Shown here piece after piece: positions 28,478 through 37,280 of a stretch of DNA of 64,000 nt. The translations under genes were made by a program, and so were the position numbers. The stretch is from the NCBI RefSeq assembly GCF_900566055.1, contig NZ_UPHQ01000276.1:25860-89859 (forward strand), given 5' to 3'. Under the pieces are notes generated by a model. The model did not search any database. It saw only the letters and a list, made by a program, of their open reading frames with translations, and had not been told where the DNA came from. The stretch's first letter is position 1, and each line of letters starts with the position of its first letter. Source of the stretch: Mycobacterium innocens (GTDB taxonomy: Bacteria; Actinomycetota; Actinomycetes; Mycobacteriales; Mycobacteriaceae).

Positions 28478-29031
28478 ATCGACACCCCACTCTGCAGGCC
28501 GACGTCGAGTCGCACTGCAACGGCCGCGACGGCGGCGCCGAGCGCCACACCGGCGGCGACGTCGCTGGGGTAATGCACCCCCAGCAGTATTCGGGAAAGG
28601 GCCATCGGTGGCACCAGCACCGCCGCGCCCAGTCCGATGGGCAGGCCGGCGGCCCTGCTCATCAGGATGGCCGCGGCCGTGGTGGAGGTCGCGTGCGCCG
28701 ACGGGAAGCTCAGCTGACTGGGCGTGCCGACATTGACCGCGACTGCCGGATGGTGGGGCCGTTTGCGCCGGACCACCCGCTTGACCAATACCGCCACCGC
28801 GTGGGCGGCGAAGGCGCCGGCGCCGGCGACCAGCCAATCCCGGCGTCGCTGCGGGGAAACAACCGCCCCGAGCGCCGACACCGCCAGCCAGCCGATGCTG
28901 TGTTCGCCGAAGTACGAAAGCCCCTGGGCCACCGTCAGCGATTCCGGGCGGTCGGCCAGCGCCGACTGAACGGCCACGATTGCAGCGGCTTCGCCGTGCG
29001 CCGATGCCCCCAACGGACGGGCTTCAGGCAT
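28474..29031 (-). CDS. PAP2-family phosphatase (Rv3807c type), DPA pathway
   Basis: A 185-residue membrane phosphatase. Motifs of the PAP2 superfamily in order: KRVVRRKRP (KxxxxxxRP), SFPSAHATS (PSGH-like) and SRILLGVHYPSD (SRxxxxxHxxxD). Its place between glfT2 and ubiA suggests that it removes the 5-phosphate from decaprenyl-phosphoryl-5-phosphoribose, as proposed for Rv3807c; the assignment is from context. It overlaps glfT2 by 8 bp and ubiA by 4 bp. Confidence 0.9.
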   Translation of the reverse strand: MPEARPLGASAHGEAAAIVAVQSALADRPESLTVAQGLSYFGEHSIGWLAVSALGAVVSPQRRRDWLVAGAGAFAAHAVAVLVKRVVRRKRPHHPAVAVNVGTPSQLSFPSAHATSTTAAAILMSRAAGLPIGLGAAVLVPPMALSRILLGVHYPSDVAAGVALGAAVAAVAVRLDVGLQSGVSI

Positions 29032-30943
29032 GTCGGTGCTCTTGGTTTTCCGCCGTGAAGAGCACCGTCTCCCACTTCTGCTTGCTGGACAGCACGGGCA
29101 ACGCGGCGCGGTAGACCCTGCGCATCTCGTCGAAGCGCCGGGTCAGCTGACGCTGGCGGCGAAGCGACTGCCACAGCAGCGCGAACATCTTGGCCCGATC
29201 GCGCTGACGGTAGACCACTCCGCACCCGTCGGCCGTCGTGACCGTGACCCCGTCGACCGTGCACAACCGGAACCAGCGGGCGTCCTGGGTGGGCACGTTG
29301 TACTCGGGACGCTCATGGTGGGCCGGGTCGGCGGTCGTGAGATTGTGCACGATGCCCCGCGCGAGCCGGTAACCGATGGTGACCGGGTTCACCGGCGGCT
29401 TCATCACCTTGTTCCTGTGCAATGGCGGCGGCAGCTCGCTGGCGGCGGGCAGCACGACCGCATCGGGATAGGCCTTGCGGATCCGGTGTATTTCCGGCAG
29501 CGCCGATTCCAGGATGGAGAAGATGTGCTCGGGGCCGGCGAGGAAGTCGTCGATGGCCTTGTTCTGGATCGCCACCGTCGAATATTCCAGGCAGGCAAGG
29601 TGTTTCAGAGTCGCTTTGAGGTGGCTGCGGACCAGGCCGGTGACCTGCTTACTTGGGCCGTTCCAGTGCATCGCCGCCACCACCAGCCGGTTGCGCAAGT
29701 GGAAGTAGGCCTGCCAGTCGATCGCGTCGTCTTTGTCGCTCCAGGCCATGTGCCAGATCGCCGCGCCGGGCAGCGTGACCGTGGGGTAGCCGTGTTCGGC
29801 CGCGCGCAGACCGTAGTCGGCGTCGTCCCATTTGATGAACAACGGCAACGGCTGGCCCAGCTCCTCGGCCACCTGCCGCGGGATCATGCACGTCCACCAG
29901 CCGTTGTAGTCGACGTCGATGCGCCGGTGCAGCAGCTTGCTCAGTTCCTCGTTGTCGTTGAGGGGATACTCGGCGAAGTCGTGGTCGTATTCGGCGTGCG
30001 GCGCGGCGGTCCACATGAAGTTCGAGCGGTTGACCACCTCGCCCATGATGTGCAGGTGCGACGGCTCCTGCAGATTGAGCATCTGCCCGCCGACCAGCAT
30101 CGGGCTCTTCGCGAAGCGGTGCATGGCCAGCACCCGCAGAATGGAGTCCGGCTCGATGCGGATGTCGTCGTCCATGAACAGGATCTGCTGGCAATCGGTG
30201 TTTTTCAGCGCCTCGTACATCACCCGGCTGTAGCCGCCGGAACCGCCCAGGTTGGGCTGGTCGTGAATGGAGAGCCGGTTGCCCAGTCGAGCCGCGGCGG
30301 CGGGGAAGTCCGGATGGTCGCGAACTTTGCGGGTGCCCTGGTCGGGCACGATCACCGCACCGATCACCTGGTCCACCAGCGGGTCTGCGGTGAGTTCGGC
30401 CAGCGCGTTGGCGCAATCCGCGGGGCGGTTGAAGGTGGGGATGCCGACGGCGATGTTGGCGGTGCCCGGGGCCGGGATGGGCGCGTACCAGCCACCATTG
30501 AGCAGGGTGACCGCGGTGTCGGTGGTGATGTCGAACCAGATCCAGCCGCCGTCCTCGAACGGTCGCAGCCCCACCTCGACCTCGACGACCTGCGGCTGGC
30601 CCGGCGGGCAGTCCTGAGCACCCGTGAACGCCCGGCCCTCGACGAAGATGCGGGCACCGGTGGCTTTGGTCCGGTAGACGTCGAGGCGGCCCGCTCCGGT
30701 CAGCTCGACGCGCAGCACCACGGACGTGCAGATCGACCAGCGTCGCCAATAGCTGGCCGGGAACGCGTTGAAATACGTGGCGAACGACACCTCTGACTCG
30801 GGGCCGATCTGCAGCGAGGTGCGGCTGGTCGCATGAGCGCGCCGCGAGTTGGTGGTCGACTCCTCGAGGTAAAGCTTGCGCACGTCGAGCGGTTCGCCCG
30901 GTCGCGGCAGGATGATCCGGGACAGCAGGCTCACGGCGGTCAT
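29024..30943 (-). CDS. glfT2: Galactofuranosyltransferase GlfT2
   Basis: A 639-residue GT-A transferase (Mtb 637) that polymerises the arabinogalactan galactan with alternating beta(1->5) and beta(1->6) galactofuranose from UDP-Galf. N-terminal beta-barrel domain to about residue 170; GT-A core with GIPTFNRPADC, GGSGGYSR and the metal motif FMDDDIRI (Asp258-260). The acceptor-site motif WDDADYGLR and WHMAWSDKDD (catalytic His) follow, then a C-terminal helical domain. The ATG overlaps the glf stop by four bases. Confidence 0.97.
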   Translation of the reverse strand: MTAVSLLSRIILPRPGEPLDVRKLYLEESTTNSRRAHATSRTSLQIGPESEVSFATYFNAFPASYWRRWSICTSVVLRVELTGAGRLDVYRTKATGARIFVEGRAFTGAQDCPPGQPQVVEVEVGLRPFEDGGWIWFDITTDTAVTLLNGGWYAPIPAPGTANIAVGIPTFNRPADCANALAELTADPLVDQVIGAVIVPDQGTRKVRDHPDFPAAAARLGNRLSIHDQPNLGGSGGYSRVMYEALKNTDCQQILFMDDDIRIEPDSILRVLAMHRFAKSPMLVGGQMLNLQEPSHLHIMGEVVNRSNFMWTAAPHAEYDHDFAEYPLNDNEELSKLLHRRIDVDYNGWWTCMIPRQVAEELGQPLPLFIKWDDADYGLRAAEHGYPTVTLPGAAIWHMAWSDKDDAIDWQAYFHLRNRLVVAAMHWNGPSKQVTGLVRSHLKATLKHLACLEYSTVAIQNKAIDDFLAGPEHIFSILESALPEIHRIRKAYPDAVVLPAASELPPPLHRNKVMKPPVNPVTIGYRLARGIVHNLTTADPAHHERPEYNVPTQDARWFRLCTVDGVTVTTADGCGVVYRQRDRAKMFALLWQSLRRQRQLTRRFDEMRRVYRAALPVLSSKQKWETVLFTAENQEHRHA

Positions 30944-32193
30944 TCGCGCCCGCCTCCGTCCTCGGCCGGTGACGATGCAGGCCGTGCTGGGACCTGAGGT
31001 GGGGCCGGCCCGTCCAGCAGATCGGCGCCGTCGCGCAGGTGCGGCGCAAGGACGTTTTCGTACATGCTCAAAGCGCTGGCAATGGCCATATGCATATCCA
31101 GATATTGGTAGGTGCCCAAGCGACCGCCGAACAAGACCTTCGCCGCCGCGGTCTCGGACTTCGCCCGGGTACGGTAGGCGGCCAACAGGGCGCGGTCGGC
31201 CTCGGTGTTGATCGGATAGTAGGGCTCGTCGTCGGCTTCGGCGAACCGGGAGTATTCGCGCATGATCACCGTCTTGTCCGTCGGGTAATCGCGCTCGGGG
31301 TGGAAGTGGCGGAACTCGTGGATACGGGTGTACGGGACGTCGATGTCGTTGTAGTTCATCACCGGCGTGCCCTGAAAATCACCGCAGTCGCCCAACACTT
31401 CCACCTCGAAATCCAGGGTGCGCCAGCCCAGCCGGCCGTCGGCGTAATCGAAGTAGCGGTCGATCGGACCGGTGTAAACGACCGGGGCATCCGGACTGGC
31501 CGCGCGCAGTGCGTCGCGAACGTCGAACCAGTCGGTGTCCAACCTGAGCTCGATGCGGTCGTCGGCGGCCATGTTCTGTAGCCACGCCGTGTAGCCGTCG
31601 ACCGGCAGGCCCTCATAGGTGTCGCTGAAGTACCGGTTGTCGAAGGTGTAGCGCACCGGCAGCCGATTAATGACGGCAGCCGGCAACTCAGCGGGGTCGG
31701 TCTGCCACTGCTTGGCCGTGTAGCCCTTGACGAACGCCTCGTAGAGCGGCCGGCCGATCAGCGAGATGGCCTTCTCCTCGAGGTTCTGCGCGTCGGCGGT
31801 GTGGATTTCGGATGCCTGTTCGGCGATCAGCCGGCGCGCTTCGGCCGGGCTGAAGTATCTGCCGAAGAACTGCGACACCAGGCCCAGACCCATCGGGAAC
31901 TGGTAGGCCTGCCCGTTGTGCATCGCGAACACCCGATGCCGGTAGTCGGTGAAGTCGGTGAACTGCCGCACGTAGTCCCACACCTTCTTATTGGAGGTGT
32001 GAAACAGGTGCGCGCCGTACTTGTGGACTTCGATCCCGGTCTGCGGCTCCGGTTCGGAATAGGCGTTGCCGCCGATATGCGGGCGGCGCTCGACAACGAG
32101 GACCCGCTTGCCGAGTTGGGTAGCCACGCGCTCGGCGATCGTCAGGCCGAAGAATCCGGAACCGACGACGAAGAGGTCGAAACGTGCGGTCAT
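30940..32193 (-). CDS. glf: UDP-galactopyranose mutase
   Basis: A 417-residue FAD enzyme that converts UDP-galactopyranose to UDP-galactofuranose, the substrate of the next gene. N-terminal dinucleotide motif VVGSGFFGLTIAERVA, then KYGAHLFHTSN, FVKGYTAKQW, LPVRYTFDNRYF and LFGGRLGTYQYLDMHMAI, all family hallmarks. The C-terminal tail after residue 395 is about 20 residues longer than in Mtb and rich in Pro/Ala, with no known motif. First gene of the five-gene galactan/DPA operon; divergent from erp. Confidence 0.97.
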   Translation of the reverse strand: MTARFDLFVVGSGFFGLTIAERVATQLGKRVLVVERRPHIGGNAYSEPEPQTGIEVHKYGAHLFHTSNKKVWDYVRQFTDFTDYRHRVFAMHNGQAYQFPMGLGLVSQFFGRYFSPAEARRLIAEQASEIHTADAQNLEEKAISLIGRPLYEAFVKGYTAKQWQTDPAELPAAVINRLPVRYTFDNRYFSDTYEGLPVDGYTAWLQNMAADDRIELRLDTDWFDVRDALRAASPDAPVVYTGPIDRYFDYADGRLGWRTLDFEVEVLGDCGDFQGTPVMNYNDIDVPYTRIHEFRHFHPERDYPTDKTVIMREYSRFAEADDEPYYPINTEADRALLAAYRTRAKSETAAAKVLFGGRLGTYQYLDMHMAIASALSMYENVLAPHLRDGADLLDGPAPPQVPARPASSPAEDGGGRE

Positions 32194-32310
32194 CGGTTGC
32201 CTAGGTTATCCGACCCCGCTGCCAAAACCCGACTTGGCGGCTCGCCCGAGTGAGGGTTCTCGCAGGTTTTAGGCAAGTGCGCAGGTTCTCATGTCCGTCG
32301 CCAGCCCAAC

Positions 32311-32329
32311 ATCGCACCTTTGGTGCGAT
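32311..32329. promoter_or_regulatory. Inverted repeat in the glf-erp divergent promoter
   Basis: ATCGCACC and its exact complement separated by TTT. It sits 118 bp upstream of glf and 130 bp upstream of erp, a typical place for an operator shared by divergent promoters. No regulator is proposed. Confidence 0.4.
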
Positions 32330-32458
32330 TGCCTCACGATTCGATATAGCCACTCTAGTCACACAAGCCTCACTCGTACCATCGACCTTGTGGGTTTCCT
32401 TCCGTCGACGACGGCGAGGGAGCCGACGCGATAAATAGTCCAGATTGAGGAGACTTCC

Positions 32459-33403
32459 GTGCCGAATCGACGCCGACGCAAGCTCTCGACCACCATGAGC
32501 GCAGTCGCGGCCCTGGCAGTTGCGAGTCCTTGTGCATACTTTCTCGTTTACGAATCGACCGCGGGAAGCAAACCGCCCGAGCACCACGAGTTTGTCCGGG
32601 CGGCAAGCGTGGCCGACTTGCCCGGCGAGCTGATGTCCGCCCTGTCGCAAGGGCTTTCGCAGTTCGGTATCAACCTGCCGCCGGTGCCAAGCCTGACCGG
32701 CAGCGGTGCCGCCGGCACCGGGCTGACCAGTCCGGGCCTCACCAGCCCGGGTCTCACCAGCCCGGGGCTGACCAGTCCGGGTCTCACCAGCCCGGGGCTC
32801 ACCAGCCCGGGGCTCACCAGCCCGGGCCTGACCAGTCCGACGGGTTTGACGCCGTCGACGCCGGGATCGCTGGCCCTGCCGGGTACCACCTTGACGCCAC
32901 CGACACCGGGGACAGCCGTGAATCCCGCGCTGACCAGCCCCACCGGAGCCACGCCGGGCCTGACCAGCCCGACGGGGCTGGACCCCGCACTCGGCGGCGG
33001 CGCCAACGAGATTCCCATCACGACACCGGCCGGTCTGGACCCGGGCGCCGACGGCACCTACCCGATCCTGGGAGACCCGTCGTTGGGCTACGGGCCAGGC
33101 ACCGGCTACGGGCCGGCGACCAGCCCGATCGGCACCGGCGGTGGCGCAGCCAGCAGCGGCGGCGGCGGGCTCCTCAACGACGTGATGCAGGCGGCCAATC
33201 AGCTGGGCGCCGGGCAGGCCATCGACCTGCTGAAGGGCGTGCTGATGCCGTCCATCATGCAGGCCATCCAGAACGGCGGCGCGGCGGCGCCGGCCGCTGG
33301 CGCACCTGCCGTCGGTGCGCCCGCCGTGACCCCGCCCGCGGTGCCGGCGGCCGCCGTACCGGTGGTGGCACCACCGGCAGCGCCGACAACGCCGGTCGCC
33401 TGA
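32459..33403 (+). CDS. erp: Exported repetitive protein Erp (PirG)
   Basis: A 314-residue exported surface protein, a virulence factor needed for envelope integrity in several mycobacteria. The N-terminus is basic (PNRRRRKLST) with a signal segment at residues 12-35. The central domain has eight perfect GLTSP pentapeptides (residues 88-127) and further degenerate copies to residue about 180. The C-terminal third is Ala/Pro-rich with a hydrophobic end (PAAAVPVVAPPA). GTG start 32459 has GAGGAG upstream. The number of GLTSP repeats is known to vary between species and strains. Confidence 0.95.
   Translation: MPNRRRRKLSTTMSAVAALAVASPCAYFLVYESTAGSKPPEHHEFVRAASVADLPGELMSALSQGLSQFGINLPPVPSLTGSGAAGTGLTSPGLTSPGLTSPGLTSPGLTSPGLTSPGLTSPGLTSPTGLTPSTPGSLALPGTTLTPPTPGTAVNPALTSPTGATPGLTSPTGLDPALGGGANEIPITTPAGLDPGADGTYPILGDPSLGYGPGTGYGPATSPIGTGGGAASSGGGGLLNDVMQAANQLGAGQAIDLLKGVLMPSIMQAIQNGGAAAPAAGAPAVGAPAVTPPAVPAAAVPVVAPPAAPTTPVA
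32720..32839 (+). repeat. Eight 15-bp tandem repeats inside erp
   Basis: Eight in-frame copies of a 15-bp unit of the form GG(N)CT(C/G)ACCAG(C/T)CCG, each coding GLTSP. Third-base variation alternates between copies, so the array is old enough to have drifted yet is kept in frame. A useful length-variable locus. Confidence 0.95.
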
Positions 33404-33432
33404 GACCCTGCAGCCTCAAGAAAAACCTAGGG

Positions 33433-33517
33433 ACCTGTCACCTGACGACACCGCAGAGTCGCCCCGGACGGCAGACCGTCCAGCACGTCAACACACTCTG
33501 CGGTGTCGTCGACAGGT
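33433..33517. repeat. 85-bp composite inverted repeat between erp and the amidase gene
   Basis: Outer arms ACCTGTC/GACAGGT (33433-33439, 33511-33517) and middle arms CGACACCGCAGAGT and its exact complement (33446-33459, 33495-33508) enclose a small hairpin GGACGG-CAGA-CCGTCC (33466-33481). It ends in TTTTCC. It can serve as the erp terminator, but its nested symmetry also resembles a miniature mobile repeat. Confidence 0.6.
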
Positions 33518-33578
33518 TTTCCACATAAATACCGTGTCGTCTCATTAGAAACATTAGACACACAAGTAACATCACCTG

Positions 33579-35210
33579 GTGGCGTCTCGCAGCCGTGCCC
33601 CGACGATGCTGGTCACCGCTTTCGCCGCCACGGTGGTCATCGTCGCGTGGGTGCTGAACCGTCCCGCTCACAGCATCCATGAGCGACCACCGGCGCAGGA
33701 CACCCAACTCGTCGAGAAGCCGCTGATCGGCCTCGGCGGCGGCGTCACGGTACGCGAACTGACTCAGGACACGCCGTTTTCGTTGGTCGCATTGACCGGT
33801 GACCTGACCAGTACCTCGACGCGCGTGCGGGCCAAACGCCCCGACGGGTCGTGGGGGCCGTGGTACCAAGCCGAGTATGAAACCGCGGCGCCCGACGCGC
33901 CGGGCTCCGAACCCGGTGAGGGGCCGCGCAGCACCGATCCGGTGTTCGTCGGCACCACAACGACCGTCCAGGTCGCGGTCACCCGCCCGGTCGATGCGCC
34001 GGTGACCCAGCCGCCGGTCGCTGCCGAAACGAACCCGGCCGGCCTGGGCTATCGTCCGGCCACCAAGGAGCAGCCGTTCGGGCAGAACATCTCGGCGATC
34101 CTCATCTCGCCACCGCGGGCGCCGGCCCGAACGCAGTGGACACCACCGACCGGGGTCACGATGCCCGGCCAAGCGCCGCCCATCATCAGCCGTGCGGAAT
34201 GGGGCGCCGACGAATCGCTGCGCTGCGGTAGCCCGCAATACGACCGGGCGGTTCGCGCCGCGGTGATTCACCACACCGCCGGCAGCAACGATTATTCGCC
34301 CCTGGAGTCCGCCGGGATCGTCAAGGCCATCTACACGTATCACAGCAAGACGCTGGGCTGGTGCGACATCGCCTACAACGCGCTGGTCGACAAGTACGGC
34401 CAGGTGTTCGAGGGCAGTGCCGGCGGCCTCACCAAACCGGTCGAGGCGTTCCACACCGGCGGATTCAACCGCGACACCTGGGGTGTGGCGATGATCGGCA
34501 ACTTCGACGACGTCGCGCCGACACCGCTGCAACTCCGCGCCGTCGGGCGACTGCTCGGCTGGCGGCTGGGCATGGACGACGTCGACCCCAAGGGCACCGT
34601 GGAACTGGAGTCGGCCGGCAGCTCCTACACCACTTTTCCGGCTGGTGCGATAGCGCGGTTGCCGGCCATCTTCACCCACCGCGACGTCGGCAACACCGAC
34701 TGCCCGGGCAATGCCGGTTACGCCCTGATGGACGAAATCCGGGACATCGCCGCGCATTTCAACGACCCCCCCGAGGAGTTGCTCAAGGCGCTGGAGGGTG
34801 GCGTGATCTACGAAGACTGGCAGGCGCTGGGCGGGATGAACAGCGTGCTGGGCGCACCGACCTCGCCCGAGGCCGAAGCGGCGGGTGCGGCCCGGTACGC
34901 GACCTTCGCCAAGGGAGCGATGTACTGGTCGCCCGACACCGGCGCGCAGCCGGTCACCGGTGCGATTTACGATGCCTGGGCTTCGCTGAGCTACGAACGC
35001 GGGCCGCTCGGGCTGCCGACCAGCGCCGAAATCCAAGAACCGCTGCGGATCACGCAGAACTTCCAGCATGGGGTGTTGAACTTCGAACGGCTGACCGGCA
35101 ATGTCACCGAGGTCGTCGACGGAATCACGACACCGCTGTCGACTCAACCCCCGAGCGGCCCCGCAGTCCCTCCCGAACACTTCTCGCTGCCAACGCATCC
35201 AGTGAACTGA
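33579..35210 (+). CDS. N-acetylmuramoyl-L-alanine amidase/PGRP domain protein with LGFP repeats
   Basis: A 543-residue exported protein resembling Mtb Rv3811. The N-terminus has one hydrophobic segment (residues 8-26). The Amidase_2/PGRP domain at about 205-385 shows zinc ligands: His in AAVIHHTAGSND, and His and Cys in IFTHRDVGNTDCPGNAG. The C-terminal part (about 410-520) has LGFP-type repeats (LGAPTSPEAEA, LGLPTSAEIQE), which are thought to tether proteins to mycolyl-arabinogalactan. Likely role: peptidoglycan hydrolysis or sensing. GTG start 33579. Its stop is 22 bp before the polyamine fusion gene, suggesting co-transcription. Confidence 0.88.
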   Translation: MASRSRAPTMLVTAFAATVVIVAWVLNRPAHSIHERPPAQDTQLVEKPLIGLGGGVTVRELTQDTPFSLVALTGDLTSTSTRVRAKRPDGSWGPWYQAEYETAAPDAPGSEPGEGPRSTDPVFVGTTTTVQVAVTRPVDAPVTQPPVAAETNPAGLGYRPATKEQPFGQNISAILISPPRAPARTQWTPPTGVTMPGQAPPIISRAEWGADESLRCGSPQYDRAVRAAVIHHTAGSNDYSPLESAGIVKAIYTYHSKTLGWCDIAYNALVDKYGQVFEGSAGGLTKPVEAFHTGGFNRDTWGVAMIGNFDDVAPTPLQLRAVGRLLGWRLGMDDVDPKGTVELESAGSSYTTFPAGAIARLPAIFTHRDVGNTDCPGNAGYALMDEIRDIAAHFNDPPEELLKALEGGVIYEDWQALGGMNSVLGAPTSPEAEAAGAARYATFAKGAMYWSPDTGAQPVTGAIYDAWASLSYERGPLGLPTSAEIQEPLRITQNFQHGVLNFERLTGNVTEVVDGITTPLSTQPPSGPAVPPEHFSLPTHPVN

Positions 35211-35232
35211 GATCCGGTTAGTCTTGCGTCTC

Positions 35233-37158
35233 GTGCCCGAGACGCCGTATCTGACGATCGACCTGGCTCGGGTGCGCGACAATTTCGCGCGGCTGCAAGC
35301 CGCGCTGCCCGGCGCTTCGATCCGCTACGCGGTCAAGGCGAACCCGAGCGAACCCATCCTGCGGCTGCTCGCGGCCGAAGGGGCCGCATTCGACGTTGCT
35401 TCGGTCGGCGAGATCCACGCGTGCCGTTCCGCCGGGATCGACGGTGGCCGGCTGACATTCGGCAACACCGTCAAGAAGCCCTCGGCGGTGGCGCAGGCGT
35501 CGGCAAGCGGAGTGCGGCGGTTCGCGTTCGACACCGTTGCGGGCCTGACGGCAATCGCCGAGCACGCCCCCGGAGCCGGCGTGGAATGCCGTATCGCTCC
35601 GGCGTTTCCGTCGTCGGTCACGCCGTTCGGCCACAAGTTCGGCTGTGCTCCCGAGGAGGCCGCCGGGCTGCTCAATCATGCCCGGCAACTGGGCTTGCGC
35701 CCCGAGGGAGTCTGCTTTCACGTCGGTTCCCAACAGCTCGACCCGGCCGCGTGGGAGCTCGGGATACGTTGTGCCGCTGGCATATTCGCTGAGTTCGACG
35801 GCCTCACGACGGTCAACGCCGGCGGCGGCTTCCCGATCGCCTATGCCACCGATGCGCCAGGATTAAGCGCCGTTGCCGATACCATCAGGTCGGCGCTGGA
35901 ACGTCATTTCGGCGCCCGTCATCCCAGGCTGGTGATCGAACCCGGCCGCGCGATCGTGGGCTCAGCGGGTGTCATCAGCGCCGAAGTGGTGTCGGTGCGG
36001 ACCGGTACCGATGGTCACCGCTGGGTGTACCTCGACATCGGTCGCTACCAGGGTCTTGCGGAAACCGAGAACGAGTACATCCGTTATCGCCTGACGACCG
36101 ACCGGGACGGCGACCCCGTCGCCGATGCGGTGCTCGCGGGACCGACCTGCGACGGCGACGACGTGCTCTACCGCAGCTACCCCCTTCCGGTGACGCTGCG
36201 TCCCGGCGACGGCGTGCAGATCGACGATGCCGGGGCCTACACCGCGAGCTACGCATCGGTCGAGTTCAACGGATTTACACCGCTGCCAACCCATTTCGTG
36301 GGTGGAGCCGGTGTCGCAGCACCGGGCCGGGAGATCATCGAACCGCTGGCGCCCGGACTCAGCCGACATTGGCAACTGCACGAGGTCATCTGTGAGGCAC
36401 GTACCCCATTCCAGCAACTGCTGATCGGCAAAACAGCCCAGGGTGTGGCGTTGTTCAGTGACGGCGAACGGCAGAGCACCGAGCTCAGCCAGCTGGTGTA
36501 TCACGAGGCGTTGCTGGTGCCGGCGCTGCTGTTGGCGGAGCGGATCGACCGAATACTGGTCATCGGTTCCGGCGAAGGTGTGGTATGTCAGCTGGCGGTG
36601 GCCGCCGGAGCGACACATGTCGATCACGTCGACATCGATCGAGATGCCGTTCGGCTCTGCGCCGAGCATCTGCCCTACGGCTACCCGACGGACGAACTGC
36701 GCAGGGCCGAACAAGGATTCGGCCCGGTCGCCGTACATTACTGCGACGGCAGGGAATTTGTGGAGCAGTCCACCGAGTGCTACGACGTCGTCGTGGTCGA
36801 TCTGCCCGACGAGCGCACCGGGCTCGCCCAGCACAACCGGTTGTACGACGTCGACTTCCTCAGGCGATGCCGCGTGATCGGCCGTGTGGTCGTTTCCCAG
36901 GCCGGTTGCCCGACGCTATGGCGTAACGAGTCACTGCGCCGGGCTTGGCGGCGCTTTCACGAAACCTTCGACACCGTGGTTTATTTCGGTAGCGACGAGC
37001 ACGAGTGGGCTTTTCTGTCCGGCCTCTCCGGCCCCATTCCCGAAGATCCCATCGCGGCGATGACGGCGCGATTGCCCGGGTTGGCGTACCGGCCCCGCAC
37101 CATCGACGCCGATTCGCTGGCCGGCTGCACGGTTGCACCCAAATCGCTGCGCGGCTAG
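35233..37158 (+). CDS. Fused PLP (ornithine-type) decarboxylase and spermidine synthase
   Basis: A 641-residue two-domain enzyme; a TTG at 35224 would add three residues. Residues 1 to about 370 are a fold-III basic amino acid decarboxylase: PLP lysine Lys35 in RYAVKAN, His163 in HVGSQ, GGGFP, Glu236 in EPGRA, Cys306 in PTCDGDD, and DDAGAYT. Residues about 385-620 are an aminopropyltransferase: FSDGERQSTELSQLVYHEA, VIGSGEG, VDIDRDAV, CDGREFV, and Asp523/Asp526 in VVVDLPD in place of the usual DSxDP. Predicted: make putrescine (or another diamine) and add an aminopropyl group from decarboxylated SAM. No SAM decarboxylase gene lies in the window. It converges on the DUF350 gene. Confidence 0.85.
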   Translation: MPETPYLTIDLARVRDNFARLQAALPGASIRYAVKANPSEPILRLLAAEGAAFDVASVGEIHACRSAGIDGGRLTFGNTVKKPSAVAQASASGVRRFAFDTVAGLTAIAEHAPGAGVECRIAPAFPSSVTPFGHKFGCAPEEAAGLLNHARQLGLRPEGVCFHVGSQQLDPAAWELGIRCAAGIFAEFDGLTTVNAGGGFPIAYATDAPGLSAVADTIRSALERHFGARHPRLVIEPGRAIVGSAGVISAEVVSVRTGTDGHRWVYLDIGRYQGLAETENEYIRYRLTTDRDGDPVADAVLAGPTCDGDDVLYRSYPLPVTLRPGDGVQIDDAGAYTASYASVEFNGFTPLPTHFVGGAGVAAPGREIIEPLAPGLSRHWQLHEVICEARTPFQQLLIGKTAQGVALFSDGERQSTELSQLVYHEALLVPALLLAERIDRILVIGSGEGVVCQLAVAAGATHVDHVDIDRDAVRLCAEHLPYGYPTDELRRAEQGFGPVAVHYCDGREFVEQSTECYDVVVVDLPDERTGLAQHNRLYDVDFLRRCRVIGRVVVSQAGCPTLWRNESLRRAWRRFHETFDTVVYFGSDEHEWAFLSGLSGPIPEDPIAAMTARLPGLAYRPRTIDADSLAGCTVAPKSLRG

Positions 37159-37280
37159 GTGGTGAAAGAGACTACCGCGCAACGCTCCAAGTCTAAGGCC
37201 CACAGTGGTTGTCGCCGAGATCTACGTCAGCGCGAGGCCCACTCGCACTATTCCGCGGCCGCGTCGAACTCACTGTCGCC

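Noticed and set aside
32720..32839. Short regular repeats that could suggest a CRISPR array
   Set aside because: The 15-bp units are contiguous, in frame and code GLTSP in erp; there are no spacers and no cas genes.
35224..35232. TTG start for the decarboxylase-spermidine synthase fusion
   Set aside because: Not excluded, but GTG 35233 is the commoner codon type and neither has a good ribosome site; the difference is three residues.
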